Shown here: positions 50,098 to 60,024 of the stretch, one piece after another
Position numbering within the stretch: position 1 is the stretch's first letter
Layout of the letters: every line of letters starts with the position of its first letter
Assembly: GCA_023229385.1 (NCBI GenBank)
Contig: JALNZI010000002.1
Coordinates: forward strand, 1 to 64,000
From: Candidatus Omnitrophota bacterium
Lineage (GTDB): Bacteria > Omnitrophota > Gorgyraeia > Gygaellales > Profunditerraquicolaceae
Length of the DNA stretch: 64,000 bases
Direction: 5' to 3'
The notes under the pieces: model-generated
What the model was told of the DNA's origin: nothing
Seen by the model: the letters and a program-made list of their open reading frames with translations, nothing else
Databases searched by the model: none
Position numbers and translations under genes: made by a program

Positions 50098-51987
50098 TCA
50101 TCTAATGTCTCTAATTTTAGTTTTGCCACCCCAACCAGTTGGACCTTTAATAGGCATTACTGTTTTACGTCTAAATTGGCCAGATAAACCATCCCGATGA
50201 GCTTGTTTTACACTTTCTTTGGTAGGATTCATTCTTAAAACAAGTCTATGTATTAATGAAGCATTACTATCTGCAAAATCATCCGTTTGAACAGGACCTG
50301 TGGAGGGATGATGGTAGTATACAACTCCTCCTGCATGATCCTCTTGCAAATATTTCATTTCAGTCTTCCACAGATTTATCCAGCCACCATCATCTACCCC
50401 ATACATTTTAACGTTTCCTAATTGAGCCTCAGAAAGAAAATTTCCATACATCTCTGCCTTATAAGGATTTGTAAATGTAGTTTCAACTGCAGGCAACCCA
50501 GAGGCTTGAAGAGTATGAACAGGACTCATACTTTCAAATTGGTCAAAAACTATCTCTAAAATATAGTTTCTTCCCCCAAGATCATCCACTAGTTTAAATA
50601 AAAAATCTAATACTATACTTGGATCTACTTGAACCGTCTCATATTTACCCATACCCACATTCTTCTGAGTAGAATTAAATCCATGCATTCCGTCTATCCA
50701 ATAAGTAACTTTCTTTGTAGAAAATTCTTCCTCAGCATGCCCCCAACTAATTGCATAGGTATCGGCTTTCTTTTTCTTTGCCTTTCCTCCAGGATCTAAA
50801 GCAATAATAAACCTTCTTCTTCCCCCAATATTATCCCTGCTTAATAATATATTTGGTTGAGGTATACTATTAATAACCTCTTCAGATATAAACTGTCCTG
50901 AGGGATTTTTAAAATGTGAGCCATACTCAGCATTACAACCCGCAGGATCTGATCTAAACTCCAGCTCTAAAGATTCTCTTGTAATTGTAGGTCTGGCCTC
51001 CCAAGTAGCTAATTGAAATAAACTAAAGCCTTCCTCTGGCTCTATACCCTCAAAATTTTCTTGTTCCATTCCTCCAGCCATACAATAATAATGATAAAAC
51101 TCTCCAGCCTTTTCTACTACAGAGGATTCCATAATTACTCTACCCTCATCACCAAAATCTTGTACTGAGGGTATTAAAGCTTTTGTAATAGCATAATCTG
51201 ATCTAGGATTCTCAGAAACCAACTGCTCTTCAGACTTAGTGGGATCAAACTTGGCTCTTTCAAAATGAGCAAATTCTGAAAGCATTAATAAGTATATAGC
51301 ATTACCTCTTTTAGTTTTACTAGATGTGGTTACGGATTGAATATTAAGTGTGCCCGGTCTTCTAGGCTCTTTAGTGGAACCCACTCTAGGCAATAAGTCA
51401 TTTCTACTTCTTATCTCATCATTCTCTAATTTATCTACAGGTGTAAATAGTCTAAGCTCTGTAGAATTATCCTTATCAAAATCAATGTATGGAGCAAAAA
51501 AATCCGTAGACCTAATATTACTATTAGACAAAGTAAACACAGCCTCCGCCTGATCTCCTGCAGCAGCTACGTGAGTAACATAAATAGGATGCCTATCTCT
51601 TATACCATAATATTGCTGAGGATTACCCAATGTAATAAGCTCATACATACTCACAGTGGCAAAGAAAGATAAAAGTGAACTTTTTGTTGAACGCCTCCCA
51701 AGTGCATATACATTTCTTTTAAATCTTTTATCTGTATTAACATCTATTGCTATATGCCACTTATCCCACATAAGATTTAATAAAGCACTCTCCTCTTGTG
51801 TTGGGGGATAAGCAAGCCACAAGCCATAATAAGTTTTAATTGCACAGGATTGAAATACAGTAGGGTTCTCCCCCATGTATTCTGTACTGCAAATAAAATG
51901 TAAGGCATCTACCTTTTCCATAGGTTTTACAGATTCCACAACCTCGTCAAAATATTGCTGTCCTATTTTTTTAAAATCAAAATTCAT
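50098..51987 (-). CDS. terL: Terminase large subunit
   Basis: A 629-residue protein with an ATPase domain and a nuclease domain. The Walker A-like motif is A-L-G-R-R-S-T-K-S-S (about residues 95-104), and the Walker B is Y-L-L-M-L-S-E-F-A-H-F (about 230). The RNase H-like nuclease starts with F-I-I-A-L-D-P-G-G-K (Asp near 396) and continues with L-E-I-V-F-D-Q-F-E-S. It packages DNA through the portal, powered by ATP, and cuts the concatemer. The non-classical Walker A is common in phages. Its start directly follows the stop of the 268-residue gene, a candidate small subunit. Confidence 0.92.
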   Translation of the reverse strand: MNFDFKKIGQQYFDEVVESVKPMEKVDALHFICSTEYMGENPTVFQSCAIKTYYGLWLAYPPTQEESALLNLMWDKWHIAIDVNTDKRFKRNVYALGRRSTKSSLLSFFATVSMYELITLGNPQQYYGIRDRHPIYVTHVAAAGDQAEAVFTLSNSNIRSTDFFAPYIDFDKDNSTELRLFTPVDKLENDEIRSRNDLLPRVGSTKEPRRPGTLNIQSVTTSSKTKRGNAIYLLMLSEFAHFERAKFDPTKSEEQLVSENPRSDYAITKALIPSVQDFGDEGRVIMESSVVEKAGEFYHYYCMAGGMEQENFEGIEPEEGFSLFQLATWEARPTITRESLELEFRSDPAGCNAEYGSHFKNPSGQFISEEVINSIPQPNILLSRDNIGGRRRFIIALDPGGKAKKKKADTYAISWGHAEEEFSTKKVTYWIDGMHGFNSTQKNVGMGKYETVQVDPSIVLDFLFKLVDDLGGRNYILEIVFDQFESMSPVHTLQASGLPAVETTFTNPYKAEMYGNFLSEAQLGNVKMYGVDDGGWINLWKTEMKYLQEDHAGGVVYYHHPSTGPVQTDDFADSNASLIHRLVLRMNPTKESVKQAHRDGLSGQFRRKTVMPIKGPTGWGGKTKIRDIR

Positions 51988-52794
51988 TTATACTGTCAAT
52001 CTCTTTTGCTTTGAAATAACTTTCTTAGACTCATCCAGGGGTTCTAAAGCAGGTGTTACTATATCATCCATAATCTCTAATATTTTACTATACACAGCCC
52101 TGCCTTTATGCATATCACTTGTAAAAGCCTCTTTAATAATATAATTAGACAAGGCTAATAGCATATCATTAAATGTCCTATGCAGACCCTTCATAATTTC
52201 AAATCGTAATACCATCTTCTCTTTCTCCATAGTATTACCCGTGATATTTAATACATCACTTTGTAACTCATTCCACAAACCCTGACGTCTCTCTACTAAT
52301 TCAAATAATCTATTCTCAGCCCCCCTAACCTTTATAGCAAGCTTTAAAACCTCTTCATTACTTCCTGCAGCTTTAAGAACATCATACTCTGAAACAGCAT
52401 CATCACAATACTTACGAGCCCTCTGCACTATTCTTTCAATATTAGTTAAATCCTTCATACGACATCTTAACATCATATCAAGAACATATAAATAATCTAC
52501 TATGGGTTGATTACCTGCCTCATAAAGTTGAGTATATACATCCTCTCCATCTCTTGAGGTATACTCCTTTCTTTGAGCTAACAAGGGTTTTAATAGGATC
52601 GATACATCTGTATGTCTTTTATGGGCTTCAAGATTTACTCTAGATAAAGGAGCAAATCCCGAGGGTAAGAATGGAGTATAATAAGCACACACCTCTTTCA
52701 TAGTTTTTAATTTAGAAAAAATATCGAGGTTGATGCTATTTAAAATATTGGGTTGTGAACCAAAGGCATTACATATTTTACAAAGATGATGCAT
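51988..52794 (-). CDS. Helical protein before terminase, small-subunit candidate
   Basis: A 268-residue, strongly helical protein with a C-x-x-C at the N-terminus (H-H-L-C-K-I-C) and heptad-rich stretches (L-K-L-A-I-K-V-R-G-A-E-N-R-L-F-E-L-V-E-R-R). A basic end reads K-K-V-I-S-K-Q-K-R-L-T-V. It is immediately upstream of the large terminase with no gap. Position and helicity fit a terminase small subunit, although it is longer than most and no helix-turn-helix is obvious. Confidence 0.5.
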   Translation of the reverse strand: MHHLCKICNAFGSQPNILNSINLDIFSKLKTMKEVCAYYTPFLPSGFAPLSRVNLEAHKRHTDVSILLKPLLAQRKEYTSRDGEDVYTQLYEAGNQPIVDYLYVLDMMLRCRMKDLTNIERIVQRARKYCDDAVSEYDVLKAAGSNEEVLKLAIKVRGAENRLFELVERRQGLWNELQSDVLNITGNTMEKEKMVLRFEIMKGLHRTFNDMLLALSNYIIKEAFTSDMHKGRAVYSKILEIMDDIVTPALEPLDESKKVISKQKRLTV

Positions 52795-52832
52795 TTTATG
52801 CGCTCCTCACATTATGCAAAAGTATTTAAAAT

Positions 52833-53428
52833 TTAAATTAGCTCTATATCTGACTCCAGAACATATGTTGATTCATTATCAAAAGAACTTCCATCTATAT
52901 AAAAAATGGTTTCACCAGTTTTATTTAATATAATGGGAAATATCTTGGAATATTCACCCATAAGTATTATTTCAGAAATGCTACCCTTATCGGGAGCAAT
53001 TTGTTTAAAATCCTCTACAATCTTTGTTATTACTTCATTAGCATGCCAAGCATGTTTACTATTGACCTTAACTAAATCCCCAACTTGAAACTTATGCTCA
53101 GGTATGTCCCAAGCTATGGAAGAAGTTATCCTTTTAATATCCTCATTATTATCTTTAGACAAAAGTTTCATAGGAAAATCTGCTTCTACAAAATCTGCTG
53201 TATCTTTGAATTTACCAAAGCCCCTAATCTCCACAAACCCCCTTTTTGTGAATATCTCACATATTTTACAGTAATATCTTTAAATTCTATGGGTAGGGTG
53301 GTTACTAAATATTGCCATCGTTTAGGAGCATTAATCCATATGTCTCCAACCTCTGCTATACTATCAAACTCCTCCATAGTATTTGCTACTTTAGGTTGTA
53401 TAGGTATATCCCAACTTAAACTACTCAT
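52833..53428 (-). pseudogene. WDIP-module gene with a frameshift
   Basis: Starts at ATG 53426-53428 (ATGA overlap with the upstream stop) as M-S-S-L-S-W-D-I-P-I-Q-P. A GQVW-type module follows (E-V-G-D-I-W-I-N). After K-Y-V-R-Y-S-Q-K-G at an AAAAAGGGGG run (53238-53247) the frame shifts by -1, and the module continues as F-V-E-I-R-G-F-G-K-F and ends F-P-M-K-L-L. Then I-A-W-D-I-P-E-H starts an SH3-like module (F-Q-V-G-D-L-V-K-V-N-S-K) that ends D-I-E-L-I. The 596-nt total is not divisible by three. A homopolymer error or a real lesion explains it best. Confidence 0.65.
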
Positions 53429-54024
53429 GCTAAGGGTACCCCATCTATTGCATCTAACATAATAATCCATTGATCGATTACTTCTAATTGCCTATCTACA
53501 GCAGTCAAAACATTTGCCGTATGCCTAGACACTGATGTAGCTGCTACTAATCTATACTCAATATCATCAAGTTTATCTACCAAGTCTCCATAAGTCTTAA
53601 CCCCGCTAAAAAATTCAGTATCCCCGGTTCCAAAGCCTAAATAAGAGGGTATCTTTACGGGTAAAAACTTAATTAAACTATTAAGAAAATCAGAAACTAA
53701 CTTTAATGTTCCAAAATCTGCACCCTCACTATCACTGCCACTTAAGGGTATAGAATTAACAATGTTACCAATTAATCCCTTATTTGGAGTTAATATAGCC
53801 TCTATAACTATTCTTTGTTTCTGCAAATTATTAGATACCACATCACAAGATTGCACATCAAACAGTAATTTGCTGCGCTGAGTTCCTAGGATTGATGCCT
53901 TTTGAGTGATCAAAAAAGACTTGATGCCCGTTCTTAAGGGCCTGGATAAATTAATAAAAAATTGAATTAGTCTAGGATCTATTCCTGTAGTTAGAGCTAT
54001 ATTTTTTGCTTGTGAACTTGACAT
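53425..54024 (-). CDS. Hypothetical virion-operon protein
   Basis: A 199-residue protein with an N-terminal helical part (F-F-I-N-L-S-R-P-L-R-T-G-I-K-S-F-L) and a Gly/Ser linker. The C-terminal helical half has E-Y-R-L-V-A-A-T-S-V-S-R-H-T and R-Q-L-E-V-I-D-Q-W-I. No module signature is present. It is translationally coupled to the downstream frameshifted module gene. No family is recognised. Confidence 0.6.
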   Translation of the reverse strand: MSSSQAKNIALTTGIDPRLIQFFINLSRPLRTGIKSFLITQKASILGTQRSKLLFDVQSCDVVSNNLQKQRIVIEAILTPNKGLIGNIVNSIPLSGSDSEGADFGTLKLVSDFLNSLIKFLPVKIPSYLGFGTGDTEFFSGVKTYGDLVDKLDDIEYRLVAATSVSRHTANVLTAVDRQLEVIDQWIIMLDAIDGVPLA

Positions 54025-54055
54025 TGTTTAATCTACCAGTTCTAAATCCTCTGTT

Positions 54056-54943
54056 CTAAAATAATCTCCGGTTATTTTTGTAATCTAAACTAACTATCCA
54101 AGTATCAATTCCTTTAAATTTTTCATGGCCCACTATGTAAAATATATGATCTGGATCCTGCCTAAGAATATTTTGTTTTGGAGAATTAAAGGTAATCCAT
54201 TGCTCAAATGGTACAAATGTAGATTTTTCCCTAATTCTAACTTTACTGCCTACCTGTATCTCTTGACTGGGCATATCCCAAGAAAGCTTTTCATCCAGCT
54301 TTATAAGATACCATAATGTTTTTCTTACATCCTCATGCTTTTCACTTACAAGATCAATGAATTCTTCCTTGGTTCTAGCATTACCTACAACATAATAACC
54401 ATGGTCTAAAGGTACTAGGTCTCTTTTGATGCCATTTATATTTTCAAATAAAGACTCACTTATTTTATTACCCTTTATTACAATACTTGCTTGGGGCAAG
54501 ATTACACGATTAAGACCTAAAGAAACCCATCCATATGCAGTATAATACTCACCCAGACTTGTAATAGAACAAATAATATCCCCATCCTGCAAAATATCCC
54601 CCAGTTCCTTTTTACTAAATGGTCCATACAATAAAGGTAAATCCTAGTCAGCTTAGAAAAAAAACTTTTCTTTTGGCAAGATTTCCAAAAATTCCTGCCA
54701 ATTACTATAAGGGAATATAGGATTAAACCCAAATGCTATAATAAAATTAACCTCCACCCCTCCTGTATATCCCATAGTGCCCCATGTTCCCTTTTCTAGA
54801 TCTATTCCTATCACTTCACCAACACTACCCATATGTCTTACCCCAAGACCAATATTATGTAATAGACTAATAGAGGCGATGTTTCTTACCCGGTCACCCA
54901 CCTGTATGTCTTGAATAGGTATGTCCCAGCTTAATGAACTCAA
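54056..54943 (-). pseudogene. WDIP-module gene broken between its two modules
   Basis: The upstream half (54653-54943) reads M-S-S-L-S-W-D-I-P-I-Q-D then an SH3-like module ending E-K-F-F-F-stop. The downstream half (54056-54631) is in the same frame and reads D-L-P-L-L-Y-G-P-F-S-K-K-E-L-G, a GDIIC-type module also found in the giant protein, then L-S-W-D-M-P and another SH3-like module. Between them, after a T8 run, the +1 frame reads S-K-L-T, and one base after AGG restores the original frame at D-L-P. The expected K-L-T-W-D-L-P signature was thus destroyed by two small indels. Halves may still be expressed separately. Confidence 0.6.
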
Positions 54944-54945
54944 TT

Positions 54946-57900
54946 TTAAAGCTCCATTGCTAACAAAGTTTCAAGCACACTTGTATTAATAGGAATCATC
55001 TCTCTAATCCATTCTTCAAACTGCTTCAAAAGAGAAATAATAGTATTGCCTTCCCCATTCTCTTCACCCTTATCAGCACTTTGAATCTTCTTTTGTTGTG
55101 TGCCAGAAATGGGGAATTCATATAAGAAACGTTCAATAACTAGTTGCATATTTTTATTCTCAATTATTGCTTTAAGCTTTCTTATTTGCTCTGACAATTC
55201 CTTATCAAGCTTATCAGCCTCTGCTAAAACCTGAGGTAGAGTTGCACTTGGAGAAACAGCTTTCTCTCTAGAAACTACTGCCCAAATCATCTTTTCATAC
55301 GCCTGAACGTGATCCCCTGATTGCGTTAATTGATCATAAACCATATTAATATAGCTACTCATTACATCAGCCTGCTTAGCTAATTCAGATTCATAAGGTT
55401 TCTTAATACTATCTAATGTTTCTTTAATGGGCTTAAGAGCGGCTTCCATTTTTGTCTCAACCTCTTCCTTCTGTTGAATTACTTGATGCAGCTTAGTAAT
55501 AGCCTCACTAACTTTACCACCGGCTTTTGGAATTACTCCCGGCTCTTTATACTCTTCCAAACCTGGTGCCTTCTTCTGATTCAGTTTAGGTTGCACAGGG
55601 ATTACTAAGGGTTTCTTTTCTTCAGACTTTGATTCTGGAGCTTTAACAGTTACTTCATTAGGACTTTTTTTTGTTACTGAAGGAACCTGCTCTTCATCCT
55701 CTGGTCTATTGATTTTAATATCAAATCCCACAGCCTCACGTAAAGACGATTCTACCTCATCTAAGGGTGAATTAGTTTTGGGTCCATTATATTCAATATC
55801 TCGAGCAGGCTGTTTACCATAGGGAAGCATATCTCGGTCAGGAAAATTCTCCCTGTCCTTTACCTGGTTCTCATCCATCTTCTTAAAAGGAATATTATAG
55901 CCATCTCCCTTACCCTTAGTTTTACCTATAGGAAAATCAGTTAAACCTATTTCAATTTTCTTATCTTCTTCCATAGGTATACCATGATCAGAATGGCCCG
56001 TTTCATCCTTGTTATCCTTCTCTGGGCTAAACCCAAGTTCTTTTAAAGCCCTTACTTGCCGGGGCATTCTACTAACATCACCATTATATTCATTATCATA
56101 GGCTAAAGAGGCTCTAATAACAATAGGATCCTGTCCTACCATCATAACAGTTCCTCCTGCCTGACAGGCTGCTTTTACTGTGCCATCATCAAACTTAATA
56201 GTCAAATCCTCGTGTCCCTTGAGTAAAGCATATTTAATCTCCTCAGGATCTTCAAAAACCTGACCTGTATTATATTCAACAGATATAACCTGAGGTATGT
56301 TGGAAAAATGCTCTAAACCACCTGTAATGGAACCCTTCCAACTACCTGCTTGCATATCCTTTTTAAAACTTTTTCGTATATCATTCCATCGTCTCGCCAT
56401 TTTTCCAACTCTCGCTTTCTTTGAATTTATTTGCTCTAATAAAGCATGATCTTCATCAATACTATCTACATCCATCTTGGTTTTCTTAACAGACTCATCA
56501 AGATCCCTATAGATGTGTTCCTTTAAAGCCTCATCCTCAAAAGCCTTAATCTCTGCAGTAGTCTTAACAACAGGCTTAAGATTCTGCTCCTGACCTGCCG
56601 GAACCATAGACTCTTGATTTGTTTGTGTATCAACCAAAGTAGTAGCCTGAGGAGTTTGCTGCTTTACTGTGTATTGCTTATTATCCTGAGGATTATACAC
56701 AGCCTGTTGGGGGTTTAGCTGCTGATTTATGACCCCTGCAGGTTGTACAGGTTGAGGCTGGGTAGGCTGAGTTGATATAGAGGCAGGATTATCCCAAGCC
56801 ACTCTACTTGAATACAATATATCATTAGCCTGTTGAATCAAGTCATTAACGGATTGTGAACCGCCATCGACAATACTGTTATGCTGATCAATTATATGCT
56901 GAAGCATATTTACTTGTGCTTCAGTAAGATTATTTACTTCCGGCATTGTTAAACCAGTTGTATTTGTAGGATCTCCATATAATGATCGAACATTAGCTAA
57001 CAGTTCCGTATTTGTTTCTGTCGATGGCTCAGGAAAAGACTGATCTGCTTGCTTTTGATTTTCAAAACCCATTTCTTCTTCCTCCTTAGATAATGGTTTA
57101 TCAGTCTTACAAGTATTACCGTCCTTACTTCTATATTCATATACTGTTTTACCATTTTCTTGAAACTGTCCAATAAATGTATACTCAGAAGACTGCTTCT
57201 CACTTGCCATATGAAAATTCGTAGGATCCGGCTTTCTAAATGTCGGGGTATCAGTCTTTCGTGGCTGACGCTCTACCTGACCCTTAAAATCTGTATCAGA
57301 CATTAAATTTGCCACAGTCTCCTTATCAAAAGGGTATTCAATATTCTGTGCAGTCTTAAATACTCGAGGCATTATAATCTTTCCTGCGGGATCAATAACA
57401 ACTGAAGCATAAACCCTTGCATGCTGATTACGACCATACTGCCAATCAATCTGACAATCAATAGCATTCAACATATCATTCTGTTGCCCGGCTTGTCGGG
57501 TATGCTCAGAACGTTGATACTTTACATCTGCATGAAACAATCCAACTTTGCTAGCAAACTGCTGCAAAGCATCTAAAGCCTTCATAACAATTAATCGATC
57601 AGTAAAAGTACTATAATTAGCTTCTTTCTCTATTTGATAAGAATCTGTGGAGCGAGACTCCTTATTTTCACTAGAGGCTATTGTTGACTCAGAAACTTTT
57701 AAAACTCCATTACAATCTGGACACTTAAGTTCTGCTTCTGTATTCTTTAATACTGCTAAGCGTTGTTGATTCTTAAGCTCAGGGTTATCTGCTAAAAAAA
57801 CCTTCGCACAACCCTCACAAGCATACTTAATTGCAACAGTAGATGTCTGAGAAGCTGTTTTCTGTATTGGTTGGCCTGATTGAGAGGCTTTTATTAATTC

Positions 57901-57966
57901 ATCAGTCTGCATCCAATTAGGAAGCTTCTGACTATGCTGATTGTTTTGAGGAACTATCCGTGACAT
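54946..57966 (-). CDS. Large virion-type protein with zinc ribbon and coiled coils
   Basis: A 1006-residue protein. Residues 45-90 hold a zinc-ribbon-like pair (A-C-E-G-C-A-K and L-K-C-P-D-C-N-G). Residues 155-235 form an alpha/beta part with Q-I-D-W-Q-Y-G-R-N. A Pro/Gln-rich linker (about 385-450) contains one degenerate signature, V-A-W-D-N-P. Residues 450-600 include R-R-W-N-D-I-R-K-S-F-K, and a long charged linker is followed by a coiled coil at about 800-930. The ribbon plus coiled-coil build resembles core or injection proteins. It is cotranscribed with the neighbouring module genes. No known family. Confidence 0.65.
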   Translation of the reverse strand: MSRIVPQNNQHSQKLPNWMQTDELIKASQSGQPIQKTASQTSTVAIKYACEGCAKVFLADNPELKNQQRLAVLKNTEAELKCPDCNGVLKVSESTIASSENKESRSTDSYQIEKEANYSTFTDRLIVMKALDALQQFASKVGLFHADVKYQRSEHTRQAGQQNDMLNAIDCQIDWQYGRNQHARVYASVVIDPAGKIIMPRVFKTAQNIEYPFDKETVANLMSDTDFKGQVERQPRKTDTPTFRKPDPTNFHMASEKQSSEYTFIGQFQENGKTVYEYRSKDGNTCKTDKPLSKEEEEMGFENQKQADQSFPEPSTETNTELLANVRSLYGDPTNTTGLTMPEVNNLTEAQVNMLQHIIDQHNSIVDGGSQSVNDLIQQANDILYSSRVAWDNPASISTQPTQPQPVQPAGVINQQLNPQQAVYNPQDNKQYTVKQQTPQATTLVDTQTNQESMVPAGQEQNLKPVVKTTAEIKAFEDEALKEHIYRDLDESVKKTKMDVDSIDEDHALLEQINSKKARVGKMARRWNDIRKSFKKDMQAGSWKGSITGGLEHFSNIPQVISVEYNTGQVFEDPEEIKYALLKGHEDLTIKFDDGTVKAACQAGGTVMMVGQDPIVIRASLAYDNEYNGDVSRMPRQVRALKELGFSPEKDNKDETGHSDHGIPMEEDKKIEIGLTDFPIGKTKGKGDGYNIPFKKMDENQVKDRENFPDRDMLPYGKQPARDIEYNGPKTNSPLDEVESSLREAVGFDIKINRPEDEEQVPSVTKKSPNEVTVKAPESKSEEKKPLVIPVQPKLNQKKAPGLEEYKEPGVIPKAGGKVSEAITKLHQVIQQKEEVETKMEAALKPIKETLDSIKKPYESELAKQADVMSSYINMVYDQLTQSGDHVQAYEKMIWAVVSREKAVSPSATLPQVLAEADKLDKELSEQIRKLKAIIENKNMQLVIERFLYEFPISGTQQKKIQSADKGEENGEGNTIISLLKQFEEWIREMIPINTSVLETLLAMEL

Positions 57967-58005
57967 TTTTATATCTCCTTAATTAAAGATTTGTTATTTA
58001 AATTC

Positions 58006-60021
58006 TTAAGTATATTCTTCATCTAATTGTGTCTCACTAACATCTATTTCAAAATCATTACTATCTACCTCTTCTAAATTACTATATTGATTACCCTTAA
58101 ATAAATCTTTGGCTTGCTTTAAACAAGTAGCCCTTACAATAGCTTTACCAAAAATCATTTCACTATAGGGGGCTTCATAGGTCTTTATAGGACCATAATC
58201 TGGCTCACCCTCATAGTTTGTATTGCCTGTAAAATCTTCTATAATGGGAACATCCCAAGTTACTAATTGTCTCCAACTATTTAAATTATTTCCTGCATTA
58301 ACTTGATTAAATTCCTTTGAATCCTCTATATCATTAAATCTAGGTTCAAAATTATCAGAATCACTTATTTCGGTTTCACCTAAATCAATACCCTGCTCAT
58401 ATACTTCTATTGCCTGTTTCTTACAAGTAGCCTTTAAAATTATATCCCCAAAAACTGTTTCACTATAGGGAATGTAAAAATTTCTTTTTACATTAAAATC
58501 TTCTTCATTTGCATAAGATTCATCATTTGTTGGGTCCTCTGTTTCAGAATCGGTATTAGGAAAATCCCAAGCTTGAACTTCAGCTTGAACATCATTTTCA
58601 TTTTCTACTATAGGTTCCGGAACCTCAGGATTTACCCAAATCTCTAAGCCATTAATATTCCGATTTACTTTAACAAGGTTTAATGGAAATTCTGTAGGTT
58701 CTAAATAAAAATACTTGCATATATCGTAGTGTGCTTTGGAAACATTACTTAATAAATACCTATTACCTATACCCCTATAATTTTTAATAGTCACATCCAA
58801 AACTTTGCAATCCTCACCTGTAAAAATATAACTCTGAATATTTATAGACCAAACCTGGCCAGGACGTAAAGCCTCACTTAATTCTTCAATATTGGTTACA
58901 ACTAATCCTACCTCAGGCTCCTGAATGGGTATATCCCAGGATAGCTTCAAGTTGTTAAATTCTTTATCAGTCATAATCAATTCTAAAGGAAATGATCTAT
59001 CTTCAATTAAACAATCAGGGAAAGTTCTTTTAATTTCATATAAAGCTGTTTCACTCCAAGCACAATTAGGTAGGGACCATTCCTTCATTATAGCACCGTT
59101 TCCACTATCATCCTCCACAGTGTTTTCACCCTCTACCCCAGCATTATTTACATCAAATTGAGGGCAAATATTTAAATATAAACATCCAACAGATTCAGTA
59201 GTATCTTTCCAGACTTGACCTACCTCTATTACTGCCAAAAGTTCTTTAATATTATTTACTTTATCCCCAATATTTATAATAGGCAAATCCCAGCTATTCT
59301 TTTCTCTCTCCCCATCTGGGTAAATATCAATCAAATTTAATACACCAGCGCATAAATGAATGGCTTTTGGATCAAATTCTGGATGATACTTTAAAAGTAC
59401 TTCTCTTAATGAACAACTACTCAAATGTTTTGTAGAATCTAATCCTTCCATCTCTCGTATAACTTCAGGGGTTATATACTTTTCATATAATGCATCTGCT
59501 AGTTCAGGATCTCCCTTACTATTATCATCCCAAGTCCAAATAGCCCAAACTCTTTGACCATTATTATATACCTCTCTACCACAACCTGAGAATCCCTTAC
59601 CCTTCTTACCCCACCACCATAATGTAGGTAGGTAGGCTATGTCCCAAGCAATTTTCTCATTAGTATCAGTATATAAAAGGTTATCCCCGGAAATCCAATC
59701 CAAATCCAAATCATAATTTCCCAAAAATTCTCCTATCTTATCTCTTAATGGACCATCTAAATAACTATCCTGATCAAATCCACAATCATCCTCCGAATAG
59801 GATAACCCTGAACTTTCAAATGCTTTTATAGCATTATATTCATTATCTCCCCAAATAGCCCATACAGACTTTTCACCAGCTTTTCTAGGACTGTAGGGTA
59901 AAATCACCACAGGCACACCATAAATAAAATTCCCTGGGATTGCAAGCTTTGTATACATAACCCTATATTTAGGATTAATATCCCAAGTAGTTTTTTCAAT
60001 ATTTTCTTCTATTAATTCCAT
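58006..60021 (-). CDS. WDIP-module protein with six signatures
   Basis: A 671-residue protein. T-T-W-D-I-N and I-A-W-D-I-A head two Trp/Tyr-rich modules (V-W-A-I-W-G-D-N-E, V-W-A-I-W-T-W-D-D, I-T-P-E-V-I-R-E-M). N-S-W-D-L-P and L-S-W-D-I-P head two GQVW modules (I-E-V-G-Q-V-W-K-D ending F-P-L-E-L-I; L-R-P-G-Q-V-W-S-I ending F-P-L-N-L-V). Q-A-W-D-F-P and V-T-W-D-V-P head two modules with Y-S-E-T-V-F-G-D-I-I-L-K-A-T-C-K-K-Q-A. The tail is strongly acidic. The neat pairwise order shows module duplication directly. Confidence 0.75.
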   Translation of the reverse strand: MELIEENIEKTTWDINPKYRVMYTKLAIPGNFIYGVPVVILPYSPRKAGEKSVWAIWGDNEYNAIKAFESSGLSYSEDDCGFDQDSYLDGPLRDKIGEFLGNYDLDLDWISGDNLLYTDTNEKIAWDIAYLPTLWWWGKKGKGFSGCGREVYNNGQRVWAIWTWDDNSKGDPELADALYEKYITPEVIREMEGLDSTKHLSSCSLREVLLKYHPEFDPKAIHLCAGVLNLIDIYPDGEREKNSWDLPIINIGDKVNNIKELLAVIEVGQVWKDTTESVGCLYLNICPQFDVNNAGVEGENTVEDDSGNGAIMKEWSLPNCAWSETALYEIKRTFPDCLIEDRSFPLELIMTDKEFNNLKLSWDIPIQEPEVGLVVTNIEELSEALRPGQVWSINIQSYIFTGEDCKVLDVTIKNYRGIGNRYLLSNVSKAHYDICKYFYLEPTEFPLNLVKVNRNINGLEIWVNPEVPEPIVENENDVQAEVQAWDFPNTDSETEDPTNDESYANEEDFNVKRNFYIPYSETVFGDIILKATCKKQAIEVYEQGIDLGETEISDSDNFEPRFNDIEDSKEFNQVNAGNNLNSWRQLVTWDVPIIEDFTGNTNYEGEPDYGPIKTYEAPYSEMIFGKAIVRATCLKQAKDLFKGNQYSNLEEVDSNDFEIDVSETQLDEEYT

Positions 60022-60024
60022 ATT

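Noticed and set aside
54632..54655. Programmed stop readthrough joining the two halves at 54056-54943
   Set aside because: Two in-frame stops lie within a few codons, and the sense signature is visible only in the shifted frame; two indels explain it better.
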